DNA from: Candidatus Aquiluna sp. UB-MaderosW2red
Lineage (GTDB): Bacteria > Actinomycetota > Actinomycetes > Actinomycetales > Microbacteriaceae
Length of the DNA: 64,000 nucleotides
Direction of reading: 5' to 3'
Assembly: GCF_900100865.1 (NCBI RefSeq)
Contig: NZ_LT627734.1
Coordinates: forward strand, 1,488,001-1,552,000
Below are positions 52,437 through 61,179 of the stretch, piece after piece. The notes beneath the pieces were generated by a model. That model was not told where the DNA came from. It saw nothing but the letters and a program-made list of their open reading frames with translations, and searched no databases. Each line of letters starts with the position of its first letter. Position 1 is the first letter of the stretch. A program made the translations under genes and the position numbers.

Positions 52437-52913
52437 TCAGTTATTTGCCCGCTTTGAGCTAATCACTCCGGTATTGAAGCCGGCTAAATGAAGACCGCCG
52501 TGGAAGCGGGCATGTTCGATTTTGAGACAGCGATTCATGACAACGTTCAGGCCCGCTTTGCTTCCTCGCTCACCAACCTCATCATTTGAGACTCCAAGCT
52601 GAAGCCAGATGGTTTTGGCACCGATAGCAATTGCCTCATCCAAAATGCCCGGGGTTTCACTCGATTTTCTGAACACGTCGACAATGTCCGGCACCTCGGG
52701 CAGTTCTGCCAACGAGTTGTATACCCTCTGGTCGAATAGGGTGTCAATCATTGGATTCACAAAATAGACCTTGTAATAATCGCCGCCCTTGAGATAACTG
52801 GCCACAAAATAACTAGCCCGCGAGCGATTAGAGGAAACTCCAACTATTGCCACCGTTTTCGATGATTGCAAAATACCCAAGCGTTCCTTAGCGGTTGACT
52901 CCTGATAGCTCAT
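52437..52913 (-). CDS. CoA-binding domain protein (YccU family)
   Basis: A 158-residue protein (start at the ATG 52913, GGGAGGAAACG upstream) with the Rossmann-type CoA-binding fold: KTVAIVGVSSNRSRASYFVA at the N-terminus (quoted in part), then VYFVNPMID, DIVDVFRKSSETPGI and AKTIWLQLGVSN. The homologous E. coli YccU and related proteins have no proven role; they may sense acyl-CoA or nucleotides. The ATG overlaps the metY stop by 4 bases, so it is translated with metY, linking it to sulfur amino-acid synthesis. A conserved Cys near the end (RCLKIEHAR) is typical. Frame open 15 codons further upstream, without ribosome-binding site. Confidence 0.9.
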   Translation of the reverse strand: MSYQESTAKERLGILQSSKTVAIVGVSSNRSRASYFVASYLKGGDYYKVYFVNPMIDTLFDQRVYNSLAELPEVPDIVDVFRKSSETPGILDEAIAIGAKTIWLQLGVSNDEVGERGSKAGLNVVMNRCLKIEHARFHGGLHLAGFNTGVISSKRANN

Positions 52914-54205
52914 CGTTTCCTCCCGGTAGCAGCCTCTAGAGCCTGATCGAGGTCCCAAAGGATGTCTTCGATGTCCTCAATTCCCACACTGATTCGAACC
53001 AAATCCTCAGGCACTCCCGCTGCCGCCAGTTGGTCTGGTCCTAGCTGACGATAAAGAGTCGAGGCGGGGTGAATAATCAAACTTTTGGCGTCGCCAATGT
53101 TTGCCAGGTGGCTTATCAGTTGGACATTATTAATCAAACTCTCGCTCGCCCTGCGGCCGCCTTCGACTCCAAATGAAAACACCGATCCCGGACCCTCGGG
53201 CGCATATTTCTTGGCTAACTTGTAATCAGGATGGGATTTCAATCCCGAGTAGGAAATCCAGCTCACTCGTTTATCGCCATTGAGCCAATCGGCAACCGCC
53301 TTCGCGTTCGCCACGTGATCTTTCATTCGCTGCGGAAGCGTCTCGATGCCTTGGAGAAGCTGGAAGGCCGCAAAAGGAGAAAGTGTCGGGCCAATATCTC
53401 TGAGCTGTTCGCTTCGCAGTTTGGTCAAAAAACCATATTCTCCGAAGTTACCCCACCACTCAAGATCTCCATAAGCGGCAACCGGCTCGGTCATGGCTGG
53501 AAACTTACCGCCATCCCACTCAAAGTTTCCAGAGTCGATGACAACTCCCCCGAGGGTCGTCCCGTGACCACCTAGAAATTTCGTTGCAGAATGGATGACG
53601 ATGTCTGCCCCGTGTTCTATTGGCCGAACCAGGTAGGGCGAGGCCGTTGTCGAATCAACAACTAGAGGAATTCCGTTGCGATGTGCAAGCTCGGCCAAGC
53701 TCTCGATGTCTGCAATGGCAGTCGACGGATTTGCAATCATCTCTGTGAAAATCAGCTTGGTGTTGGGCCTGATAGCCGCCTCGTAATCTTTTGGGTCACT
53801 TGAATCAACAAAGGTGCTTTCGATGCCGAAGCGCCTAAGCGTCACCGTAATCTGGGTAATAGTTCCTCCATAGAGCCTTGAGGAAGAAACAATGTGGTCA
53901 CCCGCTGCGCAAAGTGCTGCAAAAGTAATGAATTCAGCCGATTGACCGCTGGCGGTTGCAACCGCACCAATGCCCCCCTCTAGGCTTGCGACTCGCTCCT
54001 CGAAGGCGGCGACCGTAGGGTTTCCGATGCGCGAGTAGATGTTGCCATATTTCTCGAGGGCAAATAGGTTCGCGGCGTCAGCAGTGTCCTTAAACACAAA
54101 TGATGTCGTTTGATAGATCGGCACCGCGCGAGCTCCGTAAACCGGATCGGGGATGTTGCCGGCATGAAGTGCTCGAGTCTTGAATCCAAAGCTGCGTTCT
54201 GACAT
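52910..54205 (-). CDS. metY: O-acetylhomoserine sulfhydrylase
   Basis: PLP enzyme that makes homocysteine from O-acetylhomoserine and sulfide (or a related thiol), the direct sulfhydrylation route to methionine. The 431-residue protein has the Cys/Met metabolism PLP-dependent signature with ALEKYGNIYSRIGNPT near residue 46, GQSAEF, the aspartate pocket VVDSTTASPYL, and the PLP lysine in HSATKFLGGHG near residue 210. The gene is 23 bases downstream of the permease of an SsuABC-type importer, so import and use of sulfur are probably co-expressed. Overlap with the CoA-binding gene is 4 bases. Assignment is strong. Confidence 0.94.
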   Translation of the reverse strand: MSERSFGFKTRALHAGNIPDPVYGARAVPIYQTTSFVFKDTADAANLFALEKYGNIYSRIGNPTVAAFEERVASLEGGIGAVATASGQSAEFITFAALCAAGDHIVSSSRLYGGTITQITVTLRRFGIESTFVDSSDPKDYEAAIRPNTKLIFTEMIANPSTAIADIESLAELAHRNGIPLVVDSTTASPYLVRPIEHGADIVIHSATKFLGGHGTTLGGVVIDSGNFEWDGGKFPAMTEPVAAYGDLEWWGNFGEYGFLTKLRSEQLRDIGPTLSPFAAFQLLQGIETLPQRMKDHVANAKAVADWLNGDKRVSWISYSGLKSHPDYKLAKKYAPEGPGSVFSFGVEGGRRASESLINNVQLISHLANIGDAKSLIIHPASTLYRQLGPDQLAAAGVPEDLVRISVGIEDIEDILWDLDQALEAATGRKR

Positions 54206-54228
54206 TTACTTCTCCTAATTAATTTTGG

Positions 54229-55035
54229 CTAAATCCAGCGCAATGAGCGCTTTTCGACTCTTGCAATTACCACGTCACTCAGTTTCCCCAATAGCGCCAG
54301 CAGAATGATTGCCATGAACAATACGTCCGTGCGAGCCGTGTTTTGGCTATCAAGTAGCAAAAACCCCAGCCCCTTAGAGCTTGCTATTAGCTCCGCAGCA
54401 ACCAAGAACAACCATGCTTGTGCCAGGCCGAGCCGCAGACCAGAAAAAATGATTGGTGCTGCGGCTGGCAAAAGAATTTTTGTCACCAAATTGATACCCG
54501 TGAGGCCATAAGCCCGGCCCACCTCGATAAGGTTTCGGTCCACTGCAGCCAAGCCCGAGGCCACCGTGGTGAAGACTGGAAAGAACGCCCCAATGGCTAT
54601 CAGTGTTATTTTTGGCTCTTCATAGATACCCATCCAAATCAAAAGTAATGGAACCCAAGCCAAGGAAGGCACCGCGCGAAGAGCACCGATGGTTGGCTGC
54701 AAAAGTTGCGAGACAATTTTGGAAAGACCAACCGCAGAGCCCAAGGCGATGCCTAAAAACGCGCCGATGGCAAAGCCTCCAAACACTCGCTGCAAACTAA
54801 TTGCAATGTGACCAAAAAGCGTCCCTCTTTCAATTAACCCCAAGGCTCCCTCAAAAACCTCGGCTGGAGGGGGGAGCTGACTAACTGAAAAAGAACCGCT
54901 GGTACTTAGGCCCTGCCAAAGCCCGAAAATAAGAATCGGCAGCAAGGCCCCGAGTGCGACTCGACGTGATTTCCCAAGTAGGGCAGCGCGACGCTGCTGT
55001 CTAGTACTTTGCTGTTCGACTCTAAATTCGGACAT
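54229..55035 (-). CDS. ssuC: ABC transporter permease, SsuC/TauC type
   Basis: Inner-membrane subunit of a sulfonate/nitrate/taurine-type importer. The 268-residue protein has six hydrophobic segments and the coupling EAA motif near residues 170-190 (EVGRAYGLTGINLVTKILLPAAAP). The 11-residue region HIAISLQRVFGGFAIGAFLGI is the typical start of the permease domain in this family. It is between the substrate-binding gene and metY on the reverse strand, with 5 and 23 base gaps. The actual substrate (alkanesulfonate, taurine or another organosulfur compound) is not decided by sequence; no sulfonate monooxygenase gene is next to it. Confidence 0.9.
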   Translation of the reverse strand: MSEFRVEQQSTRQQRRAALLGKSRRVALGALLPILIFGLWQGLSTSGSFSVSQLPPPAEVFEGALGLIERGTLFGHIAISLQRVFGGFAIGAFLGIALGSAVGLSKIVSQLLQPTIGALRAVPSLAWVPLLLIWMGIYEEPKITLIAIGAFFPVFTTVASGLAAVDRNLIEVGRAYGLTGINLVTKILLPAAAPIIFSGLRLGLAQAWLFLVAAELIASSKGLGFLLLDSQNTARTDVLFMAIILLALLGKLSDVVIARVEKRSLRWI

Positions 55036-55040
55036 TATCG

Positions 55041-56054
55041 TTAGCCAACCTTCTTGGCAATGCTGTCGTTGATTAGGGTCTGCAATGCAAGATCCGCAGC
55101 CTCCTGAGACTTAATTTTTCCTTCGGCAACTAATACTGGAGTAATAATGCGAAAAACAGCAAGCTGTGTTTCACCCGGGATAAGCGAGACATCCACGTTG
55201 GTTCTTTCGGTCAACACCTTGGTAGCAACATCCGCATCGAGCTGCGCTTCCCTAGCTAGAATCTCTGCTGCCTTAGTTGGATTTGCAAGAATCCACGCCC
55301 TGGCCTTTTGGTATTGCACAAGAACTATTTCCACCAACTCTGGGTTGCTCTCGAGAAATTCGGTACGCGCGTTTATTACGCCCCAGGAGTTAAAACTAGG
55401 GTTCGAGTAGATTATTTTTGTTCCAGCGTTTTTCTCGCTGGTTGCTGTTAGTGGGTCAAGGCCCGACCAAACATCGACGTCACCGTTCTCGAGAGCCTTC
55501 TGACCGTCGGCATGTGCCAAGTTGACTATCTCCACATCTGAGGCGGTTAGACCGACCTCATCAAGGGCCTGGAGCAAAAAGAAGTATGGGTCGGTTCCAC
55601 TAGTTGCAGCAATTTTCTTACCCGCGAGCTCGGATACTTTGGTAATTTCGCTATCTTTTGCCACTACCAGGCTGGCCCAGTTTGGCTGAGAAAAAACACC
55701 AATGGTATTGATTGCCACACCGTTAGCGTGGGCGGCAAACGCAGCCGAACCCGCCGAGGAGCCGATGTCAATGACTTTTGCGTTCAGGTTTTCAAGAGCT
55801 GCCCAAGACCCGGCCGAAAGAATCCACTCGACCTGGTAACCCTGCGCCGCCAACTCAGTTTCCAGCCAGCCTTGGTCGCGGATGACTAGAGATAATGGAT
55901 TCCAGTAGGCGTAGTCAAGCCTCAGGACTTTTGACGCCTCGGCTGAATCTGTTTGCTGCCCCTCGCCCGCAACACAGCCGGTTAGTGCGAGAAGTGAAAT
56001 CACGACCCCCACAAGTGAAGCGCGAAGACGGGTGGACTTTTTTGATTTTGACAT
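55041..56054 (-). CDS. ssuA: Sulfonate-type ABC transporter substrate-binding lipoprotein
   Basis: Lipid-anchored binding protein that captures the substrate for the importer. From the ATG at 56054 (AAGGAAAG upstream) it has 337 residues. The lipobox LLALTGC with acylated Cys near 27 follows a basic N-terminus and hydrophobic core. The mature part shows the SsuA/TauA fold: LRLDYAYWNPLSLV, then LENLNAKVIDIGSSAGSAAF, KKIAATSGTDPYFFLLQAL, and VDVWSGLDPL. The open frame continues 73 codons upstream into the ATPase gene; that stretch is rejected. It sits between ssuB and ssuC in the expected order of the operon. Confidence 0.9.
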   Translation of the reverse strand: MSKSKKSTRLRASLVGVVISLLALTGCVAGEGQQTDSAEASKVLRLDYAYWNPLSLVIRDQGWLETELAAQGYQVEWILSAGSWAALENLNAKVIDIGSSAGSAAFAAHANGVAINTIGVFSQPNWASLVVAKDSEITKVSELAGKKIAATSGTDPYFFLLQALDEVGLTASDVEIVNLAHADGQKALENGDVDVWSGLDPLTATSEKNAGTKIIYSNPSFNSWGVINARTEFLESNPELVEIVLVQYQKARAWILANPTKAAEILAREAQLDADVATKVLTERTNVDVSLIPGETQLAVFRIITPVLVAEGKIKSQEAADLALQTLINDSIAKKVG

Positions 56055-56076
56055 GGTTCTTTCCTTATTTATAGGT

Positions 56077-56856
56077 TTAGGTGTAAATGCCGAATTTGGA
56101 TAATAGTTCTGTTCTAAGGGGTGCAAGTCCGGGGTGAGAGCGGTCTCTGGGTCGCGGGTGATTGACTTTGACAATCTCATCGATACCTCGGCCCCTCTCG
56201 GCCAAGACCACAATTCGATCTGCCAAGTGAAGGGCCTCATCGATATCGTGGGTAACAAGAACAACTGTTGCACCCGAAACCCGGGTCACCTCGAGCAATA
56301 GATCCTGCATCCGCAAACGAGTCAACGCATCAAGTGCTGCGAATGGCTCATCTAGAAGAAGCACTCCCGGGTGGCCGGCAAGACCTCTTGCCAATGCGGC
56401 ACGCTGCGCCATGCCACCAGAAACCTGTCTGGGTAGGTACTTTTCGAATCCAACCAGCCCGACGGTTGCTAGCAGTTCTAGTATTTCCTGCTGACTACGC
56501 TTTGATCTTGCACCAATTGCCACGTTGTCCTGAAGGTTTAGCCAAGGAAGCAGCCTCGGCTCTTGGAACACGACTCCGCAGCGCTTGTCAACCCCCGCCA
56601 CCAGTTCCCCAGCTATTGCAACAAGACCCTCGCTTGGAGAATCGAGGCCCGCAATTAGTCGAAGCAAGGTGGATTTTCCGCAACCCGATGGGCCTAATAG
56701 GACCAGCACTTCTCCGGCTCGAATTTCAAGGTTTATGTCTCGGAGGACATCAACTCTGTTTCGACCCGATCCGAAGTGCTTATTCACTTCCGTTATTTTT
56801 ACGGACGCGGCTAAAACGCTTGGGGTTTCAGGCTTAATTGGTTCGGCTATAGCCAA
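56077..56856 (-). CDS. ssuB: ABC transporter ATP-binding protein, SsuB/TauB type
   Basis: ATPase of the importer above. The 259-residue protein has Walker A GPSGCGKST (56-64), the ABC signature VSGGMAQR (about 147-154), Walker B LLLDEPFAALD and the His-switch in LVTHDIDEAL. The start is a TTG at 56856 with AAAGGT upstream; the first gene of the ssuB-ssuA-ssuC-metY-CoA-binding operon. Its promoter must lie in the 627-base gap upstream; I see no cysteine- or SAM-type riboswitch there by eye. In standard bacterial operons the ATPase is usually not first; here it is. Confidence 0.92.
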   Translation of the reverse strand: MAIAEPIKPETPSVLAASVKITEVNKHFGSGRNRVDVLRDINLEIRAGEVLVLLGPSGCGKSTLLRLIAGLDSPSEGLVAIAGELVAGVDKRCGVVFQEPRLLPWLNLQDNVAIGARSKRSQQEILELLATVGLVGFEKYLPRQVSGGMAQRAALARGLAGHPGVLLLDEPFAALDALTRLRMQDLLLEVTRVSGATVVLVTHDIDEALHLADRIVVLAERGRGIDEIVKVNHPRPRDRSHPGLAPLRTELLSKFGIYT

Positions 56857-57483
56857 TTTGAGTGACCTTTTGATTTCTGAATCGATTCGATTAGGGGAAG
56901 GTTTGCGAGCTTTTACCCTCGCGGCTTAGTTCACCGTTTATTTCGAAACGCAGATACTAAGCGTCTAGAGCATTCGCTCCATAGACACCATGCGCATACC
57001 CACTTTAGAAACTACAGAGTGCAAAATGCGCAAATCTGACATGGTTTCCTTTACTAGGGGTTCGAGTGGACTAATGATAAGCACAGTTGCAGTGGGTCGG
57101 TGTTTGAACCTCGAGTATTTTTCGGGTCATTGCGTGTCCGTGTCTAAAAAAGAAATTTACGCTTGTTCATATTTTTCAATAGATTATTGGGCTCCAGAGG
57201 AGTGTGGCATCCCGAGCCATGCTCAAAAATGTATTTTTTCACTTCCTCAAGTGGCAGAAATACTCCGTAATAAATCTAAACACATGAAGTTTTGCCTTTC
57301 GCAAGCGAAGAAAATGTGGGCCTCTCGAGGAATTCACGCTGCCCCCGCTTTGGGCGAACCCGGTTAAGATTCGGAGTTGCACTCGATCCCAGCGATCTAA
57401 GACTCAGCTCTTTCTAATGCACGAAACTTGTGGATTTATTCCGAATGGGGAAGCAAATTGAAGGCTCGCGAATTCACTAATAG
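56857..57483. other. 627-bp gap between ssuB and psiE genes
   Basis: AT-richer DNA carrying the divergent promoters of the sulfur operon (left) and psiE (right). A 125-codon forward frame (56990-57367) has no ribosome-binding site, family or membrane signature and is probably chance. No riboswitch or palindrome was recognised. Confidence 0.5.
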
Positions 57484-57972
57484 ATGAAAGATGAAATGCA
57501 AATAGGGAAAAAGAGCCTTGTGCCTTCGCGCATGGTCGAAATCATGGAAGAGGTCTTCCATGTGGTTCTTGGAATTTTCCTCTTTGGAATCGCAGTTGCA
57601 GCTCTCATTTACTCTCTGATTCGAGTCTTCACCACTGAGCCTTTTTTCCCAACCGGCCTGATTCAGGCCATAAATGACATTCTGTTCATCATCATCATTT
57701 TGGAGATCCTTAGAACGGTAATAGCTAGATATACCGATGGTGTCTTCCAGCTACAGAACTTCTTGATTATTGGAGTTATCGCTGCGGTTAGACACATCCT
57801 CACCGTAGGCGCCTACATGACCCTGGGGTCAGGAAAGACTCGGGAACAATTCGACCGAGCAGTGATTGAGTTGGGTATAAGCACAATCATCGTCGTGGCA
57901 CTGGTGTTAGCAATCTTCTTATCGAAAGTTGCCGAGGCGGCGGTTGCGAAAGCCCTCAGCAAAAGGAGCTAG
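57484..57972 (+). CDS. PsiE-family (phosphate-starvation-inducible) membrane protein
   Basis: A 162-residue protein with four hydrophobic segments (about residues 26-48, 63-80, 91-112 and 131-150), matching the PsiE family pattern: EVFHVVLGIFLFGIAV, AINDILFIIIILEILRTV, and FLIIGVIAAVRHILTVG. E. coli psiE is induced by phosphate starvation, but its role is unknown. The ATG (ATGAAAG) follows an unusually Lys/Met-rich start; an inner ATG five codons later is possible. It converges with the Dps gene at a 47-base gap. Confidence 0.88.
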   Translation: MKDEMQIGKKSLVPSRMVEIMEEVFHVVLGIFLFGIAVAALIYSLIRVFTTEPFFPTGLIQAINDILFIIIILEILRTVIARYTDGVFQLQNFLIIGVIAAVRHILTVGAYMTLGSGKTREQFDRAVIELGISTIIVVALVLAIFLSKVAEAAVAKALSKRS

Positions 57973-58019
57973 ATCGGAATCAGACCCCGGCTCCGACTTC
58001 TTCCAAAAAAGCTCTCCAG

Positions 58020-58463
58020 CTAGCCGGCGAGCGCCGACTCAAGCTGCCAGCGCCACTTTTTTAGCATATCTTCGCGTTGAGCTAACAATCCAACGACCCC
58101 CTGTTCGCCCAGCTGGTTGGCTAGATCAAACGCGTGGTCGATGTCCTTCAGGGCGATCTCGATGGCGGTGTGGATTTCTTGAACCAACGCCCTCGAGGTG
58201 CTATCAATTCGAACCGGCTGGTCAATGTTGGAGAGCTCCGAGAACTCAGCGAGCCTAAAGGGTGCGCTTGCTCCAAGGGTTCGAATCTGCTCGGCTATTG
58301 GGTCAATGGCTGAGTCAACCTCAAGGTAGATCTCTTCGAAAAAGGCGTGGAACTGGTGGAAGTCAATTCCAACCACATTCCAGTGTGCTCCCTGGACTTT
58401 GTACTTCAGCACAACGGTGTCACTGAGGACAGTTGATAATGCACTGACTAGTTCTTTTTTCAT
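58020..58463 (-). CDS. dps: Dps-type ferritin (DNA protection during starvation)
   Basis: Mini-ferritin of 147 residues that stores iron and protects DNA in stationary phase or oxidative stress. The ferroxidase site residues between subunits are visible: KVQGAHWNVVG with His (27) and Trp, then DFHQFHAFFEEIYLEVDSAID with His and Asp/Glu, and DPIAEQIRTLG with Glu. The N-terminus is short, MKKELVSALSTVL, lacking the Lys-rich DNA-binding tail of E. coli Dps, so DNA binding is uncertain. The ATG with GGGAGC upstream. Iron sequestration fits with the haem genes nearby, though no shared transcript is seen. Confidence 0.92.
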   Translation of the reverse strand: MKKELVSALSTVLSDTVVLKYKVQGAHWNVVGIDFHQFHAFFEEIYLEVDSAIDPIAEQIRTLGASAPFRLAEFSELSNIDQPVRIDSTSRALVQEIHTAIEIALKDIDHAFDLANQLGEQGVVGLLAQREDMLKKWRWQLESALAG

Positions 58464-58616
58464 TCTTAGCTCCCTTAGATTGGTCGCGCTTTAAGTTTCG
58501 ATCCTGCATTGGTGCTGGATTCACCGCTAGTTTTTAGGCTACTCCTTTGAGCTGTGGATACGGAGAGAGTTTAGGCATGGCGCCTAGGGTTTCATTCAAA
58601 TTAGGATCTTGTCCGA

Positions 58617-59267
58617 TCAGACTTGACTCTCGCCAAAATCATTGCCGTCTTGCTGGGCAATCATTGCCCGCAGGGTTTCATCAGCAGTTTCGACAATTTC
58701 GTTAGTGCGGCTAAGCAGCTCGTCTGCGGTTTCTGATCCCAATAAGTCCATTTGATCCAAAACTCCCACCGGCAAAATTCCAGCCAGCTGCCAAGCAGCC
58801 GCCATGGGGTCATCGCTCAAAATGGTGTCCGAGCCATATTGCAAATCGGTGAACTCACTCGCAAAAGCCAAGAGCTTCCGCACCTTCACATCCAGCAGCT
58901 CTAGAAGCGGATTCAGGCTTTCATCCCAAACTAGATCTTCTATGAAATCGATGTCTGCCAGCGGATACGGCTCATCCGGCAGCCAGTTGTTTACCCTGAA
59001 CCTTTGAGCACCTATCGACTGAAGGCCATAAAACTCTTCGGTTGTGCCAATCTCGGTAACCGAGGCAATAGTTCCAAGGCCGAACCGCTTTTCTCCACCG
59101 CCAGATTCTCTTCCGCGCTCAATCGCAACCACCCCAAACTCAGGCTTGTCTTCAAGAACCAAGTCTCCCAAGAGCTTCAGGTAACGCTCCTCGAAGATGC
59201 GCAGATCCATCGGCATGTTTGGCATCAGCACTAGCCCAAGGGGAAACATCGGCATTACTGGCATCAT
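58617..59267 (-). CDS. LON peptidase substrate-binding (LonN) domain protein
   Basis: A 216-residue stand-alone ATP-dependent-protease N-domain (PF02190-type) without ATPase or peptidase parts. It starts MFPLGLVLMPNMPMDLRIFEERY, and the family motifs GVVAIERGRESGGG and GTIASVTEIG follow, with YGLQSIGAQRFRVNNW and a helical C-terminus. Such proteins are widespread in Actinobacteria; a role in protein quality control is assumed, not shown. It lies 140 bases downstream of hemH on the same strand and may be read through with it. Two ATGs at the start (MMPVMPMF); the first is used. Confidence 0.88.
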   Translation of the reverse strand: MMPVMPMFPLGLVLMPNMPMDLRIFEERYLKLLGDLVLEDKPEFGVVAIERGRESGGGEKRFGLGTIASVTEIGTTEEFYGLQSIGAQRFRVNNWLPDEPYPLADIDFIEDLVWDESLNPLLELLDVKVRKLLAFASEFTDLQYGSDTILSDDPMAAAWQLAGILPVGVLDQMDLLGSETADELLSRTNEIVETADETLRAMIAQQDGNDFGESQV

Positions 59268-59407
59268 TCACCTTCTTTTCATCTCAGGCAATAAGTAAAC
59301 CAGACGAACCGATTTGATTGAGAAACAGATCATCAAACCGGACTGCCGCAACTTTATTCAAAATGGCCGACTCAATGTAATTACAAGCCCTTGCGATAGT
59401 TCTATGT

Positions 59408-60496
59408 CTAACCTTCCGCGATGACTGGAAGAGGCTTTCGAAGATTGGGACAACAGTCCGGCTTGCAGAAGCTTGGCCATGGACCTAGCGGCGAAAGAGC
59501 TTTGGCTTCTAGGCCATCGGTTCTTTCCTTAATTAGGTCAATAATGCCTTCCACAAATGCACTGTGAGTTCCCGAGGTGGCGACCCGCTCAAACTCCAAA
59601 CCAAGCTCATCGCAGGTTTCTTTCGCCTCGTTGTCCAAGTCCCAAATAACCTCAACATGGTCACTAACAAAGCCAATTGGAACAATAACAATGGCTTTTT
59701 TGCCGGCATCCTTAGCAGTTCGGATCGCATCGTTCACATCCGGCTCAAGCCAGGGAACACTAGGCGATCCGCTGCGAGATTGGTAGACCAGTTCCCAGCT
59801 CGGTAAATTCTCTTGCTCGCTGAGCCCAGCCATCGCCAAAGTAGCTGCTGCTAGGTGCTGCGCGGCATAAGTCCCTCCCGGCTTCTCGAAGCCTTCTCGA
59901 ACACCCGGCGGGCCACTAGATTCGCCCATTGACTCGGGGATCGAATGGGTTGCGAACATAACAATGGTGTCTGCGGTCGCTATTCCTTTGGCGGCCAGTC
60001 GACCCATTGCTTTATTTAGGTCTTCGATAATGGGAGCCAAAAAGCCAGGGTGATCGAAGTAATGCCTCACTTTATCAATCGTCATCTTTCCCTCGAGCTC
60101 GGAGACCGTTAGCGCCTGGGCGAGGTTCTCGCGATACTGCCTGCAACCCGAATAAGACGAATAGGCGCTCGTGACCCAAGCCAAAACTTTGCTATGACCG
60201 TCGTTATGCATTTGGGTTAGGACATCGGCAAAATATGGCTCAGAGTTTCGATTACCTAAATAAATGGGAATCTCGACCCCGCGCTCGGGCAGTCGATCTT
60301 TCAGTGCCGCGAGTAGTGCCCGATTTTGGGAGTTGATGGGGCTCACTCCACCCAAGGCTAGGTAGTGGTGGGACACTTCAACTAGTCGCTCATGCGGAAC
60401 CCCTCGACCGGCTGTCACCCTTTCTAGGTAAGGCATCACTTCATCAGGGCCCTCGGGGCCTCCAAATGAAGTTAGTAAAATTGCGTCGTAACTCAT
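59408..60496 (-). CDS. hemH: Coproporphyrin ferrochelatase
   Basis: Inserts Fe2+ into coproporphyrin III (in Gram-positive bacteria CpfC acts before decarboxylation). The 362-residue protein has SFGGPEGPDEV at the N-terminus, the catalytic His in FATHSIPESMG near residue 183 and the Glu in VIWDLDNEAKE near 265, both in the standard positions of ferrochelatases. The C-terminus carries three cysteines (CKPDCCP) typical of the actinobacterial [2Fe-2S]-containing form. Its ATG overlaps the hemQ stop by 4 bases; it is the last of the four-gene haem operon. The symbol cpfC is equally used. Confidence 0.95.
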   Translation of the reverse strand: MSYDAILLTSFGGPEGPDEVMPYLERVTAGRGVPHERLVEVSHHYLALGGVSPINSQNRALLAALKDRLPERGVEIPIYLGNRNSEPYFADVLTQMHNDGHSKVLAWVTSAYSSYSGCRQYRENLAQALTVSELEGKMTIDKVRHYFDHPGFLAPIIEDLNKAMGRLAAKGIATADTIVMFATHSIPESMGESSGPPGVREGFEKPGGTYAAQHLAAATLAMAGLSEQENLPSWELVYQSRSGSPSVPWLEPDVNDAIRTAKDAGKKAIVIVPIGFVSDHVEVIWDLDNEAKETCDELGLEFERVATSGTHSAFVEGIIDLIKERTDGLEAKALSPLGPWPSFCKPDCCPNLRKPLPVIAEG

Positions 60497-61179
60497 GCGA
60501 ATAGACTCCCTGTGGTCTCTAGTGGAAAGCGCTTGCCTGTGTAAAACGGCACTTCCTCGCGAACGTGAAGCCGTGCCTTTGTGTAACGAAGTTCTCGCAT
60601 CATGTCTACGATTTCGTGGAGGTCATCTGACTCCAGGGCCAGTAGCCACTCATAGTCCCCCAGACCAAAAGAAGCGACGGTGTTGGACACGATCCCGGGA
60701 AATTTGCCGCCCGCAACCCCGTGCTCAATCAGCATTTCGCGGCGTTCGGGCTCCGGTAATAAGTACCAATCAAAAGATCGCACAAAAGGATAGAAACACA
60801 GCCAGTCTTTGGCAGGCTTTCCCAACATGAATCCCGGCACATGGCTCCGGTTGAATTCGGCCGGCCGATGGATTCCCATGCCCGACCAAGTGCTCTCAAA
60901 GCGTGAACCAACCGTGGTTCTTCTAAATTCGCGCAGCGCCAACTGAATCAACTCCGCCTTGGGGGCGTGCAGCCATAAAAGCAAATCAGCGTCACCACGC
61001 AATCCTCGGATATCGTAACTACCGCGTAGCTCAATATCATTTTCGGCCAGCATGGCCTCAAAAAGTGCTATTTCATTTCTAGATTGCGCAGAATCTTCAG
61101 TTGGTGCGCTGAGTTTCAGCGCAGTCCAGTTTGTATAGCGAATCTCGTCGTTGATGGCGTTAACAGCTTCTTGACTCAT
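60493..61179 (-). CDS. hemQ: Coproheme decarboxylase (HemQ/ChdC, chlorite-dismutase family)
   Basis: Converts coproheme to protoheme by two oxidative decarboxylations, the last step of the pathway. The 228-residue protein shows the essential Tyr in FDWYLLP near residue 132, the region PERREMLIEHG leading to the haem-ligand His, and the Clr-family pattern VASFGLGDYEWLLALE. It lies between hemY and hemH with 4-base overlaps on both sides, an operon specific to Gram-positive bacteria that use the coproporphyrin route. The ATG fits the family start (MSQEAVNAINDEIRYTNW). Confidence 0.95.
   Translation of the reverse strand: MSQEAVNAINDEIRYTNWTALKLSAPTEDSAQSRNEIALFEAMLAENDIELRGSYDIRGLRGDADLLLWLHAPKAELIQLALREFRRTTVGSRFESTWSGMGIHRPAEFNRSHVPGFMLGKPAKDWLCFYPFVRSFDWYLLPEPERREMLIEHGVAGGKFPGIVSNTVASFGLGDYEWLLALESDDLHEIVDMMRELRYTKARLHVREEVPFYTGKRFPLETTGSLFA

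Noticed and set aside
56857-57000. Possible SAM-type riboswitch before the sulfur operon
   Set aside because: Searched by eye for SAM-I/SAM-II/SAM-IV core motifs on the reverse strand and found none.
56990-57367. 125-codon forward frame between ssuB and psiE
   Set aside because: No ribosome-binding site, unusual composition and no recognisable motif; treated as non-coding.
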